Assembly (NCBI RefSeq): GCF_011059135.1
Contig: NZ_JAALGD010000002.1
Span: 62,001-126,000 of the forward strand
Direction: 5' to 3'
DNA length: 64,000 nucleotides
Origin: Brevibacillus sp. SYP-B805
GTDB taxonomy: Bacteria; Bacillota; Bacilli; Brevibacillales; Brevibacillaceae
In this document: positions 59,442-64,000 of the stretch, one piece after another
Layout of the letters: each line of letters opens with the position of its first letter
Position numbering within the stretch: position 1 is the stretch's first letter
The notes under the pieces: model-generated
The model's input: only the letters and a program-made list of their open reading frames with translations
What the model was told of the DNA's origin: nothing
Database searches by the model: none
Program-made: the position numbers and the translations under genes

Positions 59442-60938
59442 CTAGAACGTGTCCATTTCCAGACGCTGCGGATATACACGGATCTCCCGGATCACGTGCC
59501 TGATGAGCTCGCGCTTGTCGGAAACGGAAAGCTCATCCGGGGATGCAAGCAGGTAATGGTGAATCGCCTGCCGCAGCAGGGATCGCTCCATCCCTTCACC
59601 ATGCTGCATCCGCTGCCGCTCGGTCAAGGCGGCAATCTGTTTTTGCAGCTGCTCCTCTTTCTGGGTCCATTCGGCCAGCACCCGCTGGACGTCCGTCAGC
59701 CCGATCGCGGTATCATGGGCGTACAGGTGGAGCAACCGGCGTTTCGCGACGGCCGCTTTTTCCTGTTCCTTCCGCAGCAAAGCCAGCTCGTCCTCCCGGA
59801 TGTCCCGGCTTTTGTCCAGGTCGATGGCCTTGGCGACAGCCAGGGGATCAGCCAGCCACGTCCGCACCGCCTCCCATACGTGCTGTTCCGTTTCTTCGCA
59901 TCTGATCCGCAGGCCGCAGCCGGTTTGCCCGGTTGGCGTTTGTTTTTTGTCGGTGTACTCCCTTGTCTGCCGACCCCAATTGTGGGCCTGTCTGCCGATC
60001 ATCGTGCAGCCGCAAAAGCCGCAGCGCAGCAGTCCGCTCAACAGATAGCGCTGTTCGCCCCTGCCGGCCCAGCGCCGCCGCGACGCTTCCAGTCTCGCCT
60101 GGGCCAGCCGGAACGTCTCCTCGTCGATGATCGCCGGACAGGGGATGCGAATCCACTCCTCTGCGGGGCGTTCGCGCATGGGGCGCCGCGGTTGGGACGG
60201 ATCGTGCCTGCTTGCGAGCAGCCCCTCCGTATTCCAGCGGTTTTGGTAAAATTCACCGATATAGGTGCGATTGGACAGTATCTGGCGGACGACCTGGCGA
60301 TGCCAGACGCTGGCTCCCTTTTTGGTCGGAATGCCCTGCGCGGTGAGAAACCTGGCGATGCCATTGATTCCGTTCACCTTGTCATCCGGCTGCGTAAAGC
60401 GCGCAAAGATTTCCCGCACCACAGCCGCTTCCGCCGGGTTGATCACCAGCTGCTCGGATGCTTTATCATAATCGTAGCCGTAGATGTGAAAGTCGCGCAG
60501 CACACGCCCCTGGCGCGCTTTTTCCCTGCGGCCCCGGCTCATTCGCTCGTTGATTTTCGCCTTTTCAAATTCGGCGATGGCCCCGCGCATGCTGTAAAAG
60601 AGCTGGCCTTCGGGGGTTTTCGCGTAATCGCCGTTGACAAACACAAGCTCTGCGCCCCGCTTGTCAAATTCCTCGGTAATCAGCAGCTGATGCATCAGCT
60701 TGCGCGACAATCTGTCCGGATCGAGACAAACGATCCGGGTGATCACCCCGTTTTTCACATCCTGTCTCAATCGGGTAAGCGCCGGCCGATCCAGGAACTC
60801 GCCCGAGATCCCTTCGTCAATGTATTCGACACACGCCTCCGTTGCGGCTTTTTGCCTACACGCCCTGATCTGGTCGTGGAGGCTGAATCCGCTTCTCGCC
60901 TGTTCCTCCGTGCTCACCCTCGCGTAGATTCCGACCAT
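59442..60938 (-). CDS. spoIVCA: SpoIVCA-type large serine recombinase
   Basis: 498 aa from ATG 60938 (GGAGGGAG site), against 500 aa for B. subtilis SpoIVCA. N-terminal resolvase domain with the catalytic Ser in IYARVSTEEQARSGFSL and the Arg cluster in LDPDRLSRKLMH, a recombinase domain (GINGIARFLTAQGIPTKKG), a zinc ribbon (LRCGFCGCTMIGRQ with later Cys in TGCGLRIRC), and a coiled coil (LALLRKEQEKAAVAKRRLL). Expected to excise the element from sigK in the mother cell. Upstream frame to 61127 is only repeat sequence. Confidence 0.94.
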   Translation of the reverse strand: MVGIYARVSTEEQARSGFSLHDQIRACRQKAATEACVEYIDEGISGEFLDRPALTRLRQDVKNGVITRIVCLDPDRLSRKLMHQLLITEEFDKRGAELVFVNGDYAKTPEGQLFYSMRGAIAEFEKAKINERMSRGRREKARQGRVLRDFHIYGYDYDKASEQLVINPAEAAVVREIFARFTQPDDKVNGINGIARFLTAQGIPTKKGASVWHRQVVRQILSNRTYIGEFYQNRWNTEGLLASRHDPSQPRRPMRERPAEEWIRIPCPAIIDEETFRLAQARLEASRRRWAGRGEQRYLLSGLLRCGFCGCTMIGRQAHNWGRQTREYTDKKQTPTGQTGCGLRIRCEETEQHVWEAVRTWLADPLAVAKAIDLDKSRDIREDELALLRKEQEKAAVAKRRLLHLYAHDTAIGLTDVQRVLAEWTQKEEQLQKQIAALTERQRMQHGEGMERSLLRQAIHHYLLASPDELSVSDKRELIRHVIREIRVYPQRLEMDTF

Positions 60939-61096
60939 TCCCCTTCTCCCTCCTGTACTTCGCAAGCAAGTAACGGTAACAGTCAGAACGGATACTGTCG
61001 GCAGAGCTGCCGGCGATGATTTGCACCTGCACCGCACATCCCCTCCCCTGCAGAGAAGATATGCACCAACCGCTTGTTTCCTTGACAGAAAGAGTA

Positions 61097-61231
61097 CCCC
61101 GCCGACTTGAGCGAACGTTCCACCCACTCAGCGATAGTTATCGCTACGCCGTTGGTGTCCCTTGCTGGTGTCGGCGGGGGCCCAAAACCTTTCCTACTTC
61201 GCTTTAGCGCTTTAAAGATCTTAAACTTTCC
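61097..61231 (+). repeat. Dispersed repeat R1, most complete copy
   Basis: Begins CCCCGCCGACTTGAGCGAAC, has the hairpin CCCACTCAGCGATAG/TTATCGCTACGCCG, ends TTGCTGGTGTCGGCGGGGG and continues with a tail (CTACTTCGCTTTAGCGC, TTTAAAGATCTTAAAC, TTTCCT). The termini CCCCGCCGAC and GTCGGCGGGG pair perfectly. Lies in the 359-bp gap before the recombinase, where I see no gene. Confidence 0.75.
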
Positions 61232-61241
61232 TATAAACAGA

Positions 61242-61267
61242 AAGCCACCTGACGTATCAGGTGGCTT
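61242..61267 (-). terminator. Terminator of the NlpC/P60 gene
   Basis: Perfect 11-bp arms AAGCCACCTGA (61242-61252) and TCAGGTGGCTT (61257-61267), then TTCTG on the minus strand. Confidence 0.85.
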
Positions 61268-61297
61268 CGTATGCAAACAAAGTCCGGCGTTTCGTCC

Positions 61298-62278
61298 TTA
61301 ATAGGGGCGTCCGCCCATCACGAAACGGTACTCCCACGATGTATCGGTAAACTTGGTGATTTTGACGCCGCCGGATTCCTTGCTGTAGGTATGCAGAATC
61401 CTGCCGTCCCCCAGATAGATGCCCACATGGGTAATGCGCTGCTTGGACTTGTCGATCCCTTGGTAATCGGATTTCTTGGAGCCTTTGTAGCTCATCATGA
61501 AAATCAGGTCGCCTTTTTGCAGATCCTTCACCTGATAGACAGGCGCACCGTATTTCTCCACAAACTCCTTTTGCGAACGGGAGTTTGTCGGGATCTTGAT
61601 GCCGATATCCTTATAGGCATTGTAGGTAAAATCGGAGCAGTCCATATAACGCTTGTCCGAGCGGGAATCGCCAAACTTGTACGGCGTCCCCAGGTATTTC
61701 AGTCCCGCTGCAATCACCTTGTCCCCGATGGTTGCGGAAGGAGCGGGGGACTGCTTGTCCGGTGTCGGGCTGTTGCCCACGCTGGCTGCCGGCTCCTTCA
61801 GCAGGCGGCGCGCTCCGATAAAATCGCCGCTCCGCTTGGAGAACGGAACCTTGATCACTTCATCGGCGCTCTGGGAAGCGTAGACGAAGGTGTCATCGCC
61901 CACGTAGATTCCCACATATTGGGGAGTATGGGAACCGTTGCTGGAGAAAAAGACCAGATCTCCCGGCAGCAGGTTGCTGCTGTCCACTTTGTCGCCCACC
62001 TGATACAAAGAAGAAAGGCTGTTCTGCAAATCGAAACCTGCCTGTCCGTAAATGTAGGCGACGAATCCGGCAGAACCAAAAGCGTCCGGCCCCTCCGCGC
62101 CGTATTGATAATCTTCGCCAACCAGATCATACGCCAGCTTCACGACTTGTTCGGATTTCGCGGAAAGTTGCGAATTTGCCGCCGCCGCAGCTGCTTGTCC
62201 ACCATCAGTGAACATCAACAGGGATGTACTGAGCAGGACGGCCACCGAAGATTTTTGCAACCAATCTCGTTTCGTCAT
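61298..62278 (-). CDS. Secreted protein with two NlpC/P60 domains, first one lacking its Cys
   Basis: 326 aa. Signal peptide (SVAVLLSTSLLMFTDGG, cleavage near GQAAAAA). Domain 1 (residues 42-160) has EDYQYGAEGPDAFGSAGFVAY, where the nucleophile Cys of the usual DCSG is replaced; the His region (TPQYVGIYVG) is also changed. Domain 2 (about 185-320) has MDCSDFTYNAY and ITHVGIYLGDGRILHTYS, so Cys and His are intact. One active peptidoglycan endopeptidase domain plus a binding or structural one is the likely result. Confidence 0.88.
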   Translation of the reverse strand: MTKRDWLQKSSVAVLLSTSLLMFTDGGQAAAAAANSQLSAKSEQVVKLAYDLVGEDYQYGAEGPDAFGSAGFVAYIYGQAGFDLQNSLSSLYQVGDKVDSSNLLPGDLVFFSSNGSHTPQYVGIYVGDDTFVYASQSADEVIKVPFSKRSGDFIGARRLLKEPAASVGNSPTPDKQSPAPSATIGDKVIAAGLKYLGTPYKFGDSRSDKRYMDCSDFTYNAYKDIGIKIPTNSRSQKEFVEKYGAPVYQVKDLQKGDLIFMMSYKGSKKSDYQGIDKSKQRITHVGIYLGDGRILHTYSKESGGVKITKFTDTSWEYRFVMGGRPY

Positions 62279-62475
62279 TCCTTCTCCTCCTGGCTGTGAT
62301 GTTTTCCCTCGTTACAAGCGACTGGGTACATTCCCATGATAATGGAAGTTATGTAAACTTATAAGGCTGTAAAACTTTCCAATCGGTTTTTTGAATCGAT
62401 AGTCCCAATGCAGCCGATGCCGCCGCAATCGGCTGCAGATCGTTACCGTTTCCCGGTCTATGGTCCCGCCATGGC

Positions 62476-62507
62476 AAAAAGACCATCTGCCGGGGAATGG
62501 TCTTTTT
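62476..62507 (-). terminator. Terminator of the Mur-ligase-like gene
   Basis: Perfect arms AAAAAGACCAT (62476-62486) and ATGGTCTTTTT (62497-62507). Confidence 0.88.
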
Positions 62508-62519
62508 GCATGGATGCTG

Positions 62520-63638
62520 TCAATCGGATGAGGACAGCCGGGTGGATGCCCTCCGCAGATACTGAACGGTCTCTTTCATCTTCATCTTGTGGGAAGCTTT
62601 CACCAGAAAGGTTGTGTTCGGCCGCAACCGGCGGCGCAGCAGCCTGTGCAGCTGCGCCTTTGTTGCGCAGTGGACCGCTCTTTCCTGCGGAAAACCGGAC
62701 TGCGTCGCTCCCCGTTTGATGTAGCGGGCGCTTTTTCCGAGCGTGTACAGATAATCCACCTTTTTCTGCGCCGCATACCTTCCCACGAGCTTGTGCCCCT
62801 TCACGGCATAGTTACCCATTTCCAGCATGCTGCCGAGAACGGCCACGTTGGTTCCGGTTCCCACCTTGGCCAGCACGTCCAGGGCGGCTTTCACGGCGCT
62901 GGGATTGGCGCTGTACGAATCATCAATCACCTTGATTCCCCGGGACAAGCGATACATGGTTAATCTGCTCTTCGGCCTCCGAAAACTTCGCAATCCAAGC
63001 TGAATCGTGCCGGGACTGCAGTTCAGCTGATGGCAGACGGCGATGGCAAACAGCGCGTTGTAAATATTGTGTTCGCCCGGCACCGGGATAGAAAACGTGT
63101 ATTCGGTGCCGTCCAATTTGACATCAAACGACATGCCGTTCTCCCTGTAACGGATGTTGTATGCCTGATAATCGGCATGCTCCTTCACGCCGATCCGGAA
63201 GATCCTGCCCCGGAATCCTCCGGTCGACAGCAGACGCGAATGGGGGTCATCCGCATTGAGGAACAGCTTGCCGGTTCGCCGCATGAAGCGGATCAGCTCC
63301 GATTTTGCCCGCGCCACTCCTGCGATGGTGCCGCCAACGTTGCCGATATGGGCTGTTCCCACGTTGGTGATGACTCCGTAATTGGGCTGAATGATCTGGC
63401 AATGCTTCCTGATGTGGCCGGCACGCAGCATCCCGAATTCCAGCACCACAGCACCGTGCGCAGCCGTTATCTTTTTCACAAGCTTCCGGGTGTACGGAAC
63501 GGTATTCTGGTTATACGGCGTCTTGACGATCCGCCACCTTCTCCTTAAGACGGATCCGATCATTTCCTTGGTTGTGGTTTTCCCCGCGCTGCCGGTTATG
63601 GCGATCACCGGTTTTCTGAGGACTAGCGGTCGGTTCAA
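62520..63638 (-). CDS. MurF-like Mur ligase family protein
   Basis: 372 aa from TTG 63638 (AAAGGTGGGAG site; frame open to 63683). ATP site IAITGSAGKTTTKEMIGSVL, then EFGMLRAGHIRK, NVGTAHIGNVGG, NADDPHSRLL, HNIYNALFAIAVCHQL and IDDSYSANPSAVKAALDVL, the layout of MurF and related ligases. Shorter than housekeeping MurF (about 450 aa) and lacking its N-terminal UDP-binding domain, so it probably joins an amino acid or peptide to another acceptor. It is divergent from a CapA-like gene. Confidence 0.86.
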   Translation of the reverse strand: MNRPLVLRKPVIAITGSAGKTTTKEMIGSVLRRRWRIVKTPYNQNTVPYTRKLVKKITAAHGAVVLEFGMLRAGHIRKHCQIIQPNYGVITNVGTAHIGNVGGTIAGVARAKSELIRFMRRTGKLFLNADDPHSRLLSTGGFRGRIFRIGVKEHADYQAYNIRYRENGMSFDVKLDGTEYTFSIPVPGEHNIYNALFAIAVCHQLNCSPGTIQLGLRSFRRPKSRLTMYRLSRGIKVIDDSYSANPSAVKAALDVLAKVGTGTNVAVLGSMLEMGNYAVKGHKLVGRYAAQKKVDYLYTLGKSARYIKRGATQSGFPQERAVHCATKAQLHRLLRRRLRPNTTFLVKASHKMKMKETVQYLRRASTRLSSSD

Positions 63639-63700
63639 CGAGACTCCCACCTTTCCCGATGAATTGCTTGCGTACGGGTGCATATCATTCTATGTCAAGG

Positions 63701-63732
63701 TTGGATCGCCTGTATAGACAGGTGTATACAGG
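63701..63732 (+). promoter_or_regulatory. Divergent promoter region with CCTGTATA palindrome
   Basis: CCTGTATA (63709-63716) and TATACAGG (63725-63732) form an inverted repeat around a possible promoter for the CapA-like gene (TTGGAT at 63701, 18-bp spacer, TATACA). The same palindrome could control the Mur-like gene on the other strand. Confidence 0.45.
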
Positions 63733-63814
63733 ACAGCTTGGGCGGTTGTCTACTGGCAGATTCCCGGCTGACCGAATAGACTGGAGCAAGCAAAGAAGCA
63801 GAAGGGGTGGAGCA

Positions 63815-64000
63815 ATGACGACGACGATCCGTATCGCGGCCGTTGGCGACATCTTGATGTGGGGGAAGCAGATCGCCTCGGCGAAACGCACCGGGGAATC
63901 CGCCTACTCGTTCGATGAGATGTTTCAGCATGTCGCTCCCTATCTGAGAAGCGCGGATTTGACAATCGGCAACCTGGAAACGACCTTGTCGGGAAGGGAG
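63815..64000 (+). CDS. CapA/PgsA-like protein, cut by window edge
   Basis: 62 aa visible from ATG 63815 (GAAGGGGTGG site). IRIAAVGDILMWGKQIASAK and YLRSADLTIGNLETTLSGRE match the start of PGA_cap metallophosphatase-like domains (GDxM and GNLE). Members take part in poly-gamma-glutamate capsule synthesis or, in others, in different envelope roles. It has no signal peptide in the visible part. Confidence 0.82.
   Translation, partial: MTTTIRIAAVGDILMWGKQIASAKRTGESAYSFDEMFQHVAPYLRSADLTIGNLETTLSGRE

Noticed and set aside
60939-61127. N-terminal extension of the recombinase
   Set aside because: The extra codons are the translated R1 repeat; the resolvase fold and the ribosome site both start at 60938.

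Overview
The window reads as chromosome of an endospore-forming Gram-positive bacterium of the order Bacillales. It carries the spore genes gpr, spoIIP, yqxA and part of sigK, purine-rich Shine-Dalgarno sites before most genes, vegetative promoters of the TTGACA/TATAAT type, a leucine T-box and a c-di-GMP-I riboswitch. Base composition is G+C rich over most of the window. The content and the ba3-type oxidase would suit a Paenibacillaceae/Brevibacillus-like organism, but that assignment is an inference.

Left part (1-13.6 kb): a small membrane protein cut by the window edge, an ECF sigma/anti-sigma pair, an M24 Xaa-Pro peptidase, a complete oligo/dipeptide ABC importer operon (oppDFABC, with a terminator-like hairpin between oppA and oppB), an ArsR-type regulator coupled to an MFS exporter, and a second ECF sigma/anti-sigma pair.

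Core part (13.7-38 kb): the conserved yqxA-spoIIP-gpr-rpsT-holA-comEC and comEA-comER-yqeM-rsfS-yqeK-nadD-yqeI-aroE-yqeH-yqeG neighbourhood known from Bacillus subtilis. It is interrupted by a third ECF sigma/anti-sigma pair, asnB, a racemase remnant, a serine hydrolase, a structured-RNA candidate and T-box-controlled leuS. comEA is inverted relative to comEC and comEB is missing. This block serves spore germination and engulfment, DNA uptake, ribosome assembly, NAD synthesis and the shikimate pathway. Next come an HD phosphohydrolase, DNA polymerase IV and a glutamine amidotransferase-like hydrolase.

Right-centre (39-53.2 kb): a cytosolic class-A beta-lactamase-like protein, a secreted Ig-like protein, an ECF-transporter S component, a HEAT-repeat protein with an Nfu-like N-terminus, a nucleotidyltransferase, DoxX, a ba3 oxidase operon (cbaDBA) with an FNR-type box at about -41.5, signal peptidase I, tRNA-Thr(CGT), a fourth ECF sigma/anti-sigma pair, a c-di-GMP-I riboswitch before an unknown 111-aa protein, and an ArsR-MFS pair.

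Right end (53.2-64 kb): an A+T-richer accessory region with azlCD and its divergent XRE-cupin regulator, then a ydcZ-crp-ydcZ cassette flanked by two copies of a structured direct repeat. After that come a decayed second copy of the sigK 3' end, an intact sigK 3' half that begins abruptly at EILMHLRS, and a 498-aa SpoIVCA-type large serine recombinase. This is one end of a skin-like sigK-intervening element. A double-NlpC/P60 protein, a MurF-like ligase and a CapA-like protein cut by the window edge complete the window.

A dispersed hairpin repeat family, called R1 here, occurs at about 5.3, 38.3, 44.3 and 61.1 kb, and its tail alone occurs at about 15.3 kb. All copies have the same orientation. 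It does not match any repeat I recognise.
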